A stretch of 64,000 bases of DNA, from NCBI RefSeq assembly GCF_947495315.1, contig NZ_CANLYD010000021.1, forward strand, positions 46,008-110,007, in the 5' to 3' direction. Source of the DNA: an uncultured Aquimarina sp. Its GTDB lineage: Bacteria; Bacteroidota; Bacteroidia; Flavobacteriales; Flavobacteriaceae. The translations under genes and the position numbers were made by a program. Below are positions 19,284 through 28,438 of this stretch, piece after piece (within the stretch, counting starts at the first letter, position 1; each line of letters starts with the position of its first letter). Below the pieces are notes generated by a model that saw only the letters and a program-made list of their open reading frames with translations, had not been told where the DNA came from and did no database searches.

Positions 19284-21812
19284 TTACTGTTTTATGATTT
19301 TCGTGGTATAACTGCGACCTTCAGTAGTTATTTTTACTAAATAAAGCCCAGAAGTTAGATTGCTAATGTCTATAGTAGATTCTGTGTCTTGCAATTGTTT
19401 AGACAAGATTTTTTTGCCTTGAATCGAATATATCTTAATATTGGAAGATCCCTTAGAAATAGGAAATTTTATATTTAAAACCTGACTTGTTGGATTTGGA
19501 AAAATTTTAAATATTTCTGAAACTTCTTCAAAAGTGTCAACCGATAAAGTAACAGCTTGTTTTTGATAGAAATCTAAAGCGTGCATCACATAGACCAAAG
19601 GCGCGTTCCAGTTAATGGTAATTTCGTTTGTAGAATAAGAACACCAATGATCTACATATTTTGAAGCCGGTAGATTCGATGGAAAACTCACTCCAGAACC
19701 AGAACAATCCCCTGTGTCTGGATTGTTTTCATTTTGTGGTCCACCTACAATCATTCCAGGAATTGGCGCGGAAATACCATCCGCATCGGATATTCTATGA
19801 TGAGGTTCGAATACTTGTCTGTCTCCAAACCCAGTTACATAAGAGTACCCAGTTCCATTTCTACCAAAAATATAATCCATGGATGTATAAGCAGCATTTA
19901 AATATGACTCATCCAGAGTAAGCTCATATGCTCTTATCAGTATTATCAATTGATTACCAACAGCCCCATTACTACCCCAAGCATAGTCATTAGAGCCCAT
20001 AGTAATTTTCATAGGAGAAGAATTAACTCTGTCTCTTAATTGATCAGCTGTACCCAATAAGGTATTATTGGCGGCAGTAACATTAATGGAACTTCCTAAA
20101 CTGGTAGTATGTTGAGCGATTGAAATTAACGCTAATGGATCACTGTATGGCCAGCTTGGAGTTCCACCTCCAATAGAATTTACATCAATATCATCTCGGT
20201 AAGTGTTTTCTCCAGTTGTAATAAATAACTCAACTGCTGCCCATTGAAATTCATCGGTTACGTTATTATCTCCATATTCTCCTGTAGAGATATCAGAAAC
20301 AGGTGTTCCATTACCTTGGCTATAATAAATAGCGGGATTAGCTTTTGCCCAAGTATATGCATCTTTTGCAGCTTGTTCTAACTGTTCACTAAATCCAGGT
20401 CTCACACTTTCATAATCAGAAAATATTCTAGATGCTACTGCGGTCACTGCAGCAAAATTTAAAGCAGCAGCTGTAGATTTTTGTACAACGAATCTTTCTA
20501 AGTTGTAATCAGTAGGCATAATCCTTCCAGAGAAGTTTTTAGCAGTTAATTTATGGTATACTCCACCATCATTTGGATCTTGCATATCGAGCATCCAATC
20601 TAAGTTCCATAAAGCTTCATCTAAGATGTCAGGAAGATCTCCACCTTGTTCAGGAATGTTATATTGTAAGCTTTCCCATTCAGTTCTGTAGTGTTCAAAA
20701 GCGGCTAATAGGGTATAGGTGCTGATTCCACTATTTACAATGTATTTGTTGTAATCTCCAGCATCATACCAACCTTTTGGAGCAGAAATTACTGTTCCCT
20801 CAGGTCTTGCTGATGTAGCTGCGGACGAATGTACTCGGACAACATTATCAGGAGTTCCTTCAGCTCTTGCATATATACCTGCTTGAGCTGATTCTAGTGC
20901 GGTAGAAGAACGATTATAATAGTAATATTTAAAGGCTTCTTCTCTAAGCTCGGCATATCCATCTGTACTTACGTTAAAAGTGATTTCTTCCTGATCGATT
21001 TGAAAACGATAAGTCCCTTCTGCATCCACTTCCGATATGTCTACGTTTGCAATATGTTCTCCAGAATCATTCCATAAAGATGATGCTCCTGTGGTTCCCG
21101 ATAGTATCACATTGTCAGAACTATTTAGGATAGTATATGTTTGGTTACTAAAACTACTTTGAGCTGCAATACTAATCGTTTTGTCTCTGCCTGTTAAATA
21201 TGCTACCTGATTATAACGGATATCAAAAGTAGAAGGTGGTGGTAAAGCTTCTAAAGGCTCTCCGAAAGAAATCCAGTCGATTTCAATAGTTCCGGAATAT
21301 CCTCCTTGGGCAGCGTTTACAAAAAATTGAACAAAAGCTATTTTAGAAGGATCTACAGGGCAAGGAGCTGTAGCTTGCGTACAATCAGAACCTCCATAAC
21401 CTCCGTCTTGTAAATTGGCAGAATAATCTAGTTCGTAAATGGTAAATCCGTTGTTTATTCTAATAGATTGCGGACTTAGATTAGTGACAAAACCATCTTC
21501 ATCTTGTATGTCGATTCTCAAATCGGGATTAGAAGTGCCTTTTACTTTAATAAAAAGTTTGATTTGATTTGATATATCTACAGAGGTTTCAGAACCATTA
21601 TTATGCAATGTATAGGTAAAGGGGCTAAACATTCCTGCCGTGCCGTTAGCATCGATTAATAGATTGTTATTGGATAATGAAGCGGAATAAGCAGATGTTG
21701 ATTCTACTGTTAGTATGGCTTCATTAAAATTATCACTGTAGATAACTTGTCCGTTAATCAACGGAACTACAAATAATAATAAGGCAGTAGTGAACAGAAT
21801 TCTCTTTTTCAT
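19284..21812 (-). CDS. Secreted glycoside hydrolase family 9 (endoglucanase) with T9SS sorting domain
   Basis: Predicted secreted or cell-surface cellulase that cleaves beta-1,4-glucan. The 842-residue protein has a Sec signal (to about LINGQ), a CBM-like beta-sandwich (about 25-190, ending IEIDWISFGEP), a CelD_N-type immunoglobulin-like domain (about 195-285) and the GH9 alpha/alpha barrel (about 290-745). Catalytic motifs are visible: GWYDAGDYNKY with the Asp pair, FEPHHR with the GH9 signature His, and TNEITINWNAPLVY with the general-acid Glu. The C-terminus (about 765-842) is a type A T9SS sorting domain (FKIFPNPTSQVLNI ... GLYLVKITT). No other polysaccharide-degrading gene lies beside it. 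Confidence 0.93.
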   Translation of the reverse strand: MKKRILFTTALLLFVVPLINGQVIYSDNFNEAILTVESTSAYSASLSNNNLLIDANGTAGMFSPFTYTLHNNGSETSVDISNQIKLFIKVKGTSNPDLRIDIQDEDGFVTNLSPQSIRINNGFTIYELDYSANLQDGGYGGSDCTQATAPCPVDPSKIAFVQFFVNAAQGGYSGTIEIDWISFGEPLEALPPPSTFDIRYNQVAYLTGRDKTISIAAQSSFSNQTYTILNSSDNVILSGTTGASSLWNDSGEHIANVDISEVDAEGTYRFQIDQEEITFNVSTDGYAELREEAFKYYYYNRSSTALESAQAGIYARAEGTPDNVVRVHSSAATSARPEGTVISAPKGWYDAGDYNKYIVNSGISTYTLLAAFEHYRTEWESLQYNIPEQGGDLPDILDEALWNLDWMLDMQDPNDGGVYHKLTAKNFSGRIMPTDYNLERFVVQKSTAAALNFAAVTAVASRIFSDYESVRPGFSEQLEQAAKDAYTWAKANPAIYYSQGNGTPVSDISTGEYGDNNVTDEFQWAAVELFITTGENTYRDDIDVNSIGGGTPSWPYSDPLALISIAQHTTSLGSSINVTAANNTLLGTADQLRDRVNSSPMKITMGSNDYAWGSNGAVGNQLIILIRAYELTLDESYLNAAYTSMDYIFGRNGTGYSYVTGFGDRQVFEPHHRISDADGISAPIPGMIVGGPQNENNPDTGDCSGSGVSFPSNLPASKYVDHWCSYSTNEITINWNAPLVYVMHALDFYQKQAVTLSVDTFEEVSEIFKIFPNPTSQVLNIKFPISKGSSNIKIYSIQGKKILSKQLQDTESTIDISNLTSGLYLVKITTEGRSYTTKIIKQ

Positions 21813-22307
21813 TGGGACATTTTTTTGAGATTTTAAGAATAACTTTTTAAGCTTTTGATTTAAAAATATTTAATACCTCATAACTGATATGTGAAATTAG
21901 ACTATTATCAGGTCATTAGAAAAGTAAAATTTAAAGAATCACGAAAAATTCTATTTAATTTTAAGTAAATATTTGTTTCCAATATTTGTTTTTTCTTCCT
22001 AAAAAAAACCTGTTTAACTTTATATTTGGCACACTAATTAATAAGTATTGAGGTTAAGCTAAGAAGTAAAGTTAAAAAAGAATAACAGGATTGTATTTAT
22101 ATTAATATCTTAACATTTTATGTACACATAGTTTTTTTTAAAACGATGTAACAAAAATTCACCTATTAGCTAATTTCTTTGGGGTTTCTAAAAAAAAATG
22201 TTAGAGATGTGAAATGTATAAATTAAAGATATTTTATATAAAGAAAGGATGCACTTAATAATAAAAAAGCCGTAATAAGTACTCTTGTTTTACTCGAAAT
22301 AAGTTGA
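21813..22307. other. Gene-free region upstream of the cellulase gene
   Basis: This 495-bp stretch is very AT-rich with many stop codons in all frames. It must carry the promoter of the minus-strand cellulase. A TATATTTG at 22021-22028 matches the -7 consensus on the plus strand but no plus-strand gene follows. I see no RNA gene or repeat. Confidence 0.4.
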
Positions 22308-23252
22308 TCATAAAACCATTTCTGCATAAGCGATTATTGTATTGTACCCTTTATTTTTGAAATATTCCATGTCTGATACAGAACCTGTGGCTAAGACAAA
22401 ATCACCTCCCCAGCCACCTAGGCTTTTAATGCTACCTATATAGTCTGGGAATAAGGTAGATTTTACGGTTGGTGTTTTAATGATTTTAGAAATCACTTCT
22501 TCATGCTGATCGATAAGTTCACAGAATTCTGTTAATGAAGAGCAATTTAATATAGCATTGGTTATTTTTTTTACTGTTTCTGCAGCTTTATCAAAATCTT
22601 TAAGCGGTAATGACTGATAATGTTTAATACACTGTTTACTATCCTGTTTTTGATTTAAATACACGAAAAATAGATGGTTTTTAAAAACTGGATTGAAGTT
22701 AGCTTCTTCAATCAAAGGTTTATCTTCTTTACGTGTATAGAGTATGGGAGTTTTGTACTGTGCACTCGCAATATCATAACCACTTCCTCCAAAGCTTTTC
22801 TTTAGTAATAAGAAAGCATCTACCTCTGCCCATTGAGCAATATTGTTGATAAGAGTAGAAGAGGAGCCTAATCCCCATTTACGGTTAAATTCTAATCGAG
22901 TTTCGATGGTATATCCTTTTTCGTTAGAAAGAAAATCAGGATTCAATTCTTTAGCGACTTGCAATATTTCCAGAAGTGTTTCAGAAATACCTAGCCCTTC
23001 TTCATCGGTTAGAATTGATTTTTCGGATGTGTTAGTGGCTTCAGATAGATGCAGAGGTAGCTGAATTTTAGTTTCAAACCAACAGTTACCTTTGTTATTA
23101 AGACTTTTCCAAATAATGCTTTTTGAATCATTTTCCTCAACAACTAACCATTGCCCTTTTTTTGTTGGTAATGCAAGTGCTTTGATCCCATCAAGAACAA
23201 GATATTCTGAAGTTAGAAGAAGTTTACCGTGGCTATAAAAAGATTTTTTCAT
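22308..23252 (-). CDS. GHMP-family kinase, GYDIA type (putative mevalonate-pathway kinase)
   Basis: Small-molecule kinase of the GHMP fold, 314 residues from the ATG at 23252. The ATP-binding loop is KWGLGSSSTLIN (about residue 130), and the motif GGSGYDIASAQY (about residue 170) gives the family its GYDIA name. The C-terminal glycine-rich stretch GGWGGDFVLATG is the GHMP_C motif. It lies 7 bp downstream of the HMG-CoA reductase gene, so a role in the mevalonate route to isoprenoids (mevalonate or phosphomevalonate kinase) is likely; the exact substrate is not shown by sequence. Confidence 0.85.
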   Translation of the reverse strand: MKKSFYSHGKLLLTSEYLVLDGIKALALPTKKGQWLVVEENDSKSIIWKSLNNKGNCWFETKIQLPLHLSEATNTSEKSILTDEEGLGISETLLEILQVAKELNPDFLSNEKGYTIETRLEFNRKWGLGSSSTLINNIAQWAEVDAFLLLKKSFGGSGYDIASAQYKTPILYTRKEDKPLIEEANFNPVFKNHLFFVYLNQKQDSKQCIKHYQSLPLKDFDKAAETVKKITNAILNCSSLTEFCELIDQHEEVISKIIKTPTVKSTLFPDYIGSIKSLGGWGGDFVLATGSVSDMEYFKNKGYNTIIAYAEMVL

Positions 23253-23259
23253 CAACTTG

Positions 23260-24576
23260 TTAACGTCTCAGTTTTTCAATTTGTTGTACTACTTCGCTAT
23301 GTGTTACGGTATTGGTCTTAAAATAGTCGACTAATTGCTCTTTTTCTTTATTGGTAGCCTGAAACTGATTTAGGATGTTCATTAGATGCATTTTCATATG
23401 TCCTTGTTGAATTCCCGTTGTAATAAGTGAGTTGATTGCGCCAAAATTCTGCGCAAGACCTGCCACCGCTGTAATCTCCATAAGTTTTTTAGCGTTCGGA
23501 TTTCCAAGTAGATGTAAAGCTAATTTTACCAAAGGATGTAGTGCAGTTAGCCCGCCAACCGTACCAAGAGCCAATGGTATTTCTATTGAGAAATGAAAAA
23601 CATCATTTTCAATTTTAGCATTTGTTAGACTTGTATATTGTCCATCTTTTGAAGCAAATGCATGTGCTCCAGCTTCGATAGCTCTAAAATCATTTCCAGT
23701 TGCTAACACAACTGCATCAATACCATTCATGATGCCTTTATTATGCGTTACGGCTCTATAAGGTTCTACTTTTGCAATTTGGACTGCTCTTATAAATTTC
23801 TCTGCGTATTGAAGAGAAGATAATTCTCCCACTTTAGGTAACTCACTTATAGGACAAGAAACATATGCCTTAACCAGGCATTCTGGAACATAATTAGAGA
23901 GAATGCTCATAATAATTTCTATGTTCTTTTCCGCTTCAGAAAAGTCATTATAATTAGAAGCTGCTTTGGTTAGAAAATCAGCAAATTGTTCTAAACAAGA
24001 ATTGATAAAATTTGCTCCCATGGCATCAGCGGTGCCAAATGTGCAGTGCAGCTGATAGTAATTTTCAATTTCCGAAGATTTATCTCTAAGTTCTATATGG
24101 ATGATACCGCCACCACGTTTCTCCATATTTTTAGTGATGTGAGAAGTAGAGGAAATAAGATGAGGTTTAGTGCTTTCGAAAAATGTTTTTAGTTTTTTAT
24201 AATCTCCTGTATATGTAAAATGTACTTGCCCAACTTTTACAGTTGATAGTACTTCAGCTTTAAATCCGCCTCTATTCTGCCAGAACTTAGCTGCTTTACT
24301 TGCAGCAGCGACTACGGAACTCTCTTCTATAGCCATTGGGATCGTAAATCGCTTACCGTTAATCAAAAAATTTGGTGCTACAGAAAAAGGTAAATAATAG
24401 TTAGAAATGGTGTTTTCTGTAAATTCGTCGTGCAATTGCTGAAGCTTATTATCAGAATTCCAATACGTCTTCAGGATGTCAACCGTATTTTGATCATTGT
24501 TAAAATGATGTTCAACCAACCACTTAATTTTATCAGATTTAGAAAGCTTAGAAAAGCCAGAAACCACTGGAGTCAT
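23260..24576 (-). CDS. mvaA: Hydroxymethylglutaryl-CoA reductase, class II
   Basis: Interconverts HMG-CoA and mevalonate. The protein has 438 residues, the class II (bacterial) length. Motifs seen are PMAIEESSVVAAASKAA with the catalytic Glu, THNKGIMNGIDAVVLATGND with the catalytic Lys and Asp, GTVGGLTALHPLVK, and GHMKMHL with the late His. In this phylum the enzyme works in the biosynthetic direction, feeding the adjacent GHMP kinase and, elsewhere in this window, the prenyl synthase at 10555. The start is the ATG giving MTPVVSGFSKLS. Confidence 0.95.
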   Translation of the reverse strand: MTPVVSGFSKLSKSDKIKWLVEHHFNNDQNTVDILKTYWNSDNKLQQLHDEFTENTISNYYLPFSVAPNFLINGKRFTIPMAIEESSVVAAASKAAKFWQNRGGFKAEVLSTVKVGQVHFTYTGDYKKLKTFFESTKPHLISSTSHITKNMEKRGGGIIHIELRDKSSEIENYYQLHCTFGTADAMGANFINSCLEQFADFLTKAASNYNDFSEAEKNIEIIMSILSNYVPECLVKAYVSCPISELPKVGELSSLQYAEKFIRAVQIAKVEPYRAVTHNKGIMNGIDAVVLATGNDFRAIEAGAHAFASKDGQYTSLTNAKIENDVFHFSIEIPLALGTVGGLTALHPLVKLALHLLGNPNAKKLMEITAVAGLAQNFGAINSLITTGIQQGHMKMHLMNILNQFQATNKEKEQLVDYFKTNTVTHSEVVQQIEKLRR

Positions 24577-24766
24577 ATTATTTTTTTACTATCAGGCTCC
24601 AAAGATACTATTCTGTTTTTTATCAAACAGTTTTACTAATTCTTAAAATGCTTTTGCTTACTTATTTTCAAATTATAGTATTTGGTAATTTATAGCGGTT
24701 TGGTTGATGATATGCTAATAAATATTCGTTTCTCGAGGAGCTTTTTATTGTATTTAACGTCAATTG

Positions 24767-24798
24767 TTGTATTTTTCACGGATTTTTTAGTATTCTTG
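24767..24798 (+). promoter_or_regulatory. Possible promoter of the DPP-IV/POT cluster
   Basis: TTG at 24767-24769 is separated by 21 bp from TATTCTTG at 24791-24798, one mismatch from TAnnTTTG; the start codon is 29 bp downstream. Confidence 0.35.
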
Positions 24799-24827
24799 GC
24801 GCTAACAATTTTTTATAAAAGTATAAT

Positions 24828-26999
24828 ATGAGAATAACCAGATTGTTTTTTGGAATTATAGTATTATTAAGCTCTGTGACAATTGCACAGGAGAAAGCTT
24901 TCACTTTAGAAGAAATATGGGGAGGAACTTTTAGAACAGAAAGGTTGCAATCTTTACATTCTATGAATAATGGTAAGGAGTATTCTGTTTTAGAAAGAGA
25001 CAATACTAGTGGAGATACATCCATTGAAGTCTATGACTATGCAACTGGAGAAAAAGCAAATACATTAATAAAATCATCTAACATAGAAGACCTTAAGTAT
25101 ATTCAGGGATATGAATTTAGTAAAGATGAAAAAAGAGTGCTACTTGCCAGTGAATTAGAGCAAATCTATCGCCGTTCTTCACGAGGGATTTACCATATTT
25201 TTGATGTTCCTTCTAATAGTAGTTTTAAAATTAGTGATAAGAAAATACAATCTCCAGCTTTGTCTCCGGATGGAAACAAACTAGCATATGTATTTGATAA
25301 TAATATTTATGTACTCAATTTTGTAAGCGGAGAGGAGATTCAGTTAACTGATGATGGTAAGAAAAATGAGATCATTAATGGTATTACGGATTGGGTTTAT
25401 GAGGAAGAATTTGCTTTTGTAAGAGCATTTGATTGGAGCGCAGATAGTAATAAAGTTGCATTTATTAGATTCGACGAGAAAGATGTTCCAGAATTTTCTA
25501 TGGATGTATATGGTGCTAAGCTATACCAAAAACAAGATGTGTTTAAATATCCTAAAGCCGGAGAAAAAAACGCAGAAGTCTCATTACATATAGCGGATTT
25601 AGGAAGTATGTCTTTAGATAAAATAAATCTGGGTGATTATAAAGATTTCTATATCCCTAGAATAAAATGGTCTGCTAATCCAGATATTTTGAGTGTACAA
25701 GTTTTAAATAGACACCAAAATAATCTGGATTTAATTTTTGTAGATGCTAAAACAAAAACTCCAAAGGTTGTTCTAAATGAAAAAGATGAGGCTTATATTG
25801 ACATTACAGATAATCTTACGTTTTTAGAAGACAATAGCTTTATTTGGACGAGTGAAAAGGATGGATACAATCATATTTACCATTATAAAGAAACAGGAGA
25901 ATTGATTAATCAGGTTACCACCGGTTCTTGGGAAGTAACGGATTACTATGGATATGATGCTAAAAATAAAACTATTCTATATCAAAGTGTTGAGAATAAA
26001 AACATCAATAGAGATATTTATTCAATTGGTTTAGATGGAAAAAACAAAAAGAGATTAAGTACTAAAGAAGGTACAAATGATGCAGATTTTAGTGCGGATT
26101 TCAGTCAATACATTAATTATTTCTCAAGTGCATCTACTCCTTTTGAGTTTACTTTAAATAATGCTGCGAATGGAGAAGTAATTCGTGAGATTAAAAACAA
26201 TCAAGGGTTAAAAGACAAGCTTGCACAATATAATGTAAGACCAAAAGAATTTTCTACGATAGATATTAATGGCGAAACATTAAATATGTGGACGATCAAG
26301 CCAAAGGATTTTGATCCTTCTAAGAAGTATCCACTGTTTATGTATCAATATTCTGGACCTGGATCTCAATCTGTTAGTAATTCCTGGAACAGAAGTAACG
26401 ATTATTGGTATATGATGTTAGCGCAGCAAGGATACATTGTTGTTTGTATAGATGGAAGAGGTACTGGTTTTAAGGGAGCAAAATTTAAGAAAGTTACTCA
26501 GAATGATTTAGGGAATTTAGAAGTTCAGGATCAGATCGCGGCAGCAAAACAATTAGGAGCTCTAGACTATATTGATGCGTCAAGAATTGGAATATGGGGA
26601 TGGAGTTACGGAGGTTTTATGTCTAGTAACTGTTTGTTTAAGGCTCCGGATACTTTTAAAATGGCGATTGCTGTAGCTCCGGTTACCAGTTGGAGGTTTT
26701 ATGATACGATCTATACGGAACGATATCTGATGACTCCACAGGAGAATGCAAAAGGATATGATGATAATTCTCCAATCAATTTTGTAGATGGGTTAAAAGG
26801 TAAATTCTTATTAGTACATGGTAGTGCAGATGATAATGTACATGTGCAAAACACCATGCGTTTGATTGAAGCATTGGTACAGAAAAACAAAGATTTTGAT
26901 TGGGCAATATATCCTGATAAGAATCACGGTATTTATGGAGGTAACACCCGATTACACCTGTATAATAAGATGACTAATTTTATTAAAACGAACTTATAA
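24828..26999 (+). CDS. Dipeptidyl peptidase IV-type serine protease (S9)
   Basis: Exported prolyl peptidase that removes N-terminal dipeptides. The 723-residue protein has a signal peptide (to VTIAQ), a beta-propeller domain (about 95-450) containing the YEEEFAF substrate-binding Glu motif typical of DPP-IV, and a C-terminal alpha/beta hydrolase. The catalytic triad is Ser593 in GWSYGG, Asp668 in GSADDNVH and His700 in KNHGIYG. It starts an apparent operon with two peptide transporters, so released di- and tripeptides are probably taken up directly. Confidence 0.95.
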   Translation: MRITRLFFGIIVLLSSVTIAQEKAFTLEEIWGGTFRTERLQSLHSMNNGKEYSVLERDNTSGDTSIEVYDYATGEKANTLIKSSNIEDLKYIQGYEFSKDEKRVLLASELEQIYRRSSRGIYHIFDVPSNSSFKISDKKIQSPALSPDGNKLAYVFDNNIYVLNFVSGEEIQLTDDGKKNEIINGITDWVYEEEFAFVRAFDWSADSNKVAFIRFDEKDVPEFSMDVYGAKLYQKQDVFKYPKAGEKNAEVSLHIADLGSMSLDKINLGDYKDFYIPRIKWSANPDILSVQVLNRHQNNLDLIFVDAKTKTPKVVLNEKDEAYIDITDNLTFLEDNSFIWTSEKDGYNHIYHYKETGELINQVTTGSWEVTDYYGYDAKNKTILYQSVENKNINRDIYSIGLDGKNKKRLSTKEGTNDADFSADFSQYINYFSSASTPFEFTLNNAANGEVIREIKNNQGLKDKLAQYNVRPKEFSTIDINGETLNMWTIKPKDFDPSKKYPLFMYQYSGPGSQSVSNSWNRSNDYWYMMLAQQGYIVVCIDGRGTGFKGAKFKKVTQNDLGNLEVQDQIAAAKQLGALDYIDASRIGIWGWSYGGFMSSNCLFKAPDTFKMAIAVAPVTSWRFYDTIYTERYLMTPQENAKGYDDNSPINFVDGLKGKFLLVHGSADDNVHVQNTMRLIEALVQKNKDFDWAIYPDKNHGIYGGNTRLHLYNKMTNFIKTNL

Positions 27000-27032
27000 T
27001 AACTAAACAACTCATTTAATTAAACTAACATA

Positions 27033-28427
27033 ATGGCAAATACAGTTAAAGCAGCTCATCAAAAAGAGCTTTTTGGACATCCGGTAGGTTTATACATATT
27101 ATTTTTTACAGAAATGTGGGAACGTTTTTCGTACTATGGTATGAGGGCACTTTTTGTTTTATATCTTACGACTAAAACTGTAGATGAAAATCCAGGTTTA
27201 GGTTGGTCATCAGGAGAAGCTTTGGCGCTTTATGGTTGGTATACTATGTTGGTATATGTTGCATCTATTCCTGGTGGGTGGATAGCGGATAAATTCCTGG
27301 GGCAAAAAAAATCTGTACTTATTGGGGGATTACTGTTAGTAGCTGGTCATAGTATTTTAGCGGTTGAAGAAATGTGGGCTTGGTATTCTGGTCTAGGTTT
27401 AATTATTGCAGGTGTTGGGATGTTAAAACCAAATATTTCTACAATGGTAGGAGGATTGTACAAGCAAGGAGATATAAGAAGAGATAAAGGTTTTACGATT
27501 TTTTATATTGGAATTAACTTAGGAGCGTTTTTATCTAGTATAATAGTAGGATACGTTGGTGAAGTTCACGGATGGCATTATGGATTTGGACTTGCAGGTA
27601 TTGGAATGGCTTTAGGGCTTTTGCAATATTTACTAGGTCAGAAATATCTTGAAAATGTAGGTAACTTCTTAGGAGCTTCTGAAAATATTGAGGATAAAGA
27701 AGCTATGAAAAAGCCATTAACAAAGGTTGAAAAAGATAGAATTGTAGTATTACTTATTTCTTTCTTGTTAGTTATTGTTTTCTGGGGAGCTTTCGAGCAA
27801 GCAGGTGGATTAATGAACTTGTACGCAAGTGGAAAAACGGATAGAATGTTTATGGGTTGGGAAGTTCCGGCTTCTTGGTTTCAATCCTTAAATGCAATGT
27901 TTATTATTTTCTTAGGAACTTCCGTTGCGTGGTATTGGGCTAATAGAAAATTAAAAGGAAAAGTATCGAGTTCTTTGTTTAAAATGATTTTAGGCCTTAT
28001 AATAATGGGAACAGGGTTCTTTTTTATGACAGCAGCTTCTATGGAATTTGAATCAAATGGTTCTTCAGCTATGTATTGGTTGGTATTAGCATATTTATTC
28101 CATACAATTGGTGAGCTTTGTATATCTCCTGTTGCATTATCGTTTATTACCAAATTGGCTCCTGTTAAGTATGGAGCTTTAATGATGGGTGTTTATTTCG
28201 CAATGACCGGATTTGGTAACAAATTAGCAGGTTTACTAGGTGAGTCTGCTGAGAGTTTGGGAGAGTTTACCATATTTACAGGTATTGCTGTTTTCTGTGT
28301 AGTATTTGGCCTTTTGGTAATGTTATTTAGAAAGAAATTAGAAGTGTTGACACATGGAGTAGAGGATAAAGAAGGTACTATACATGAAGAAGCAGAAGGT
28401 TTTGAATTAGCAGATGCTGCTGAATAA
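27033..28427 (+). CDS. Proton-dependent oligopeptide transporter (POT/PTR2), copy 1
   Basis: Inner membrane proton-coupled di/tripeptide symporter of the MFS. The 464-residue protein has the POT signature ELCERF-like motif as FTEMWERFSYYGMRALFVLYL near the N-terminus, the PTR2 signature FTIFYIGINLGAF (about residue 150), WGAFEQAGG (about 250) and GELCISPVALSF (about 370). It follows the DPP-IV gene by 33 bp. It is 118 residues shorter than the second copy, mostly in the central loop and helices. Confidence 0.95.
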   Translation: MANTVKAAHQKELFGHPVGLYILFFTEMWERFSYYGMRALFVLYLTTKTVDENPGLGWSSGEALALYGWYTMLVYVASIPGGWIADKFLGQKKSVLIGGLLLVAGHSILAVEEMWAWYSGLGLIIAGVGMLKPNISTMVGGLYKQGDIRRDKGFTIFYIGINLGAFLSSIIVGYVGEVHGWHYGFGLAGIGMALGLLQYLLGQKYLENVGNFLGASENIEDKEAMKKPLTKVEKDRIVVLLISFLLVIVFWGAFEQAGGLMNLYASGKTDRMFMGWEVPASWFQSLNAMFIIFLGTSVAWYWANRKLKGKVSSSLFKMILGLIIMGTGFFFMTAASMEFESNGSSAMYWLVLAYLFHTIGELCISPVALSFITKLAPVKYGALMMGVYFAMTGFGNKLAGLLGESAESLGEFTIFTGIAVFCVVFGLLVMLFRKKLEVLTHGVEDKEGTIHEEAEGFELADAAE

Positions 28428-28438
28428 ATACAAAATCT

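Noticed and set aside
22021..22028. Plus-strand promoter TATATTTG in the cellulase upstream region
   Set aside because: No plus-strand gene or structured RNA follows; chance match in AT-rich DNA is likely.
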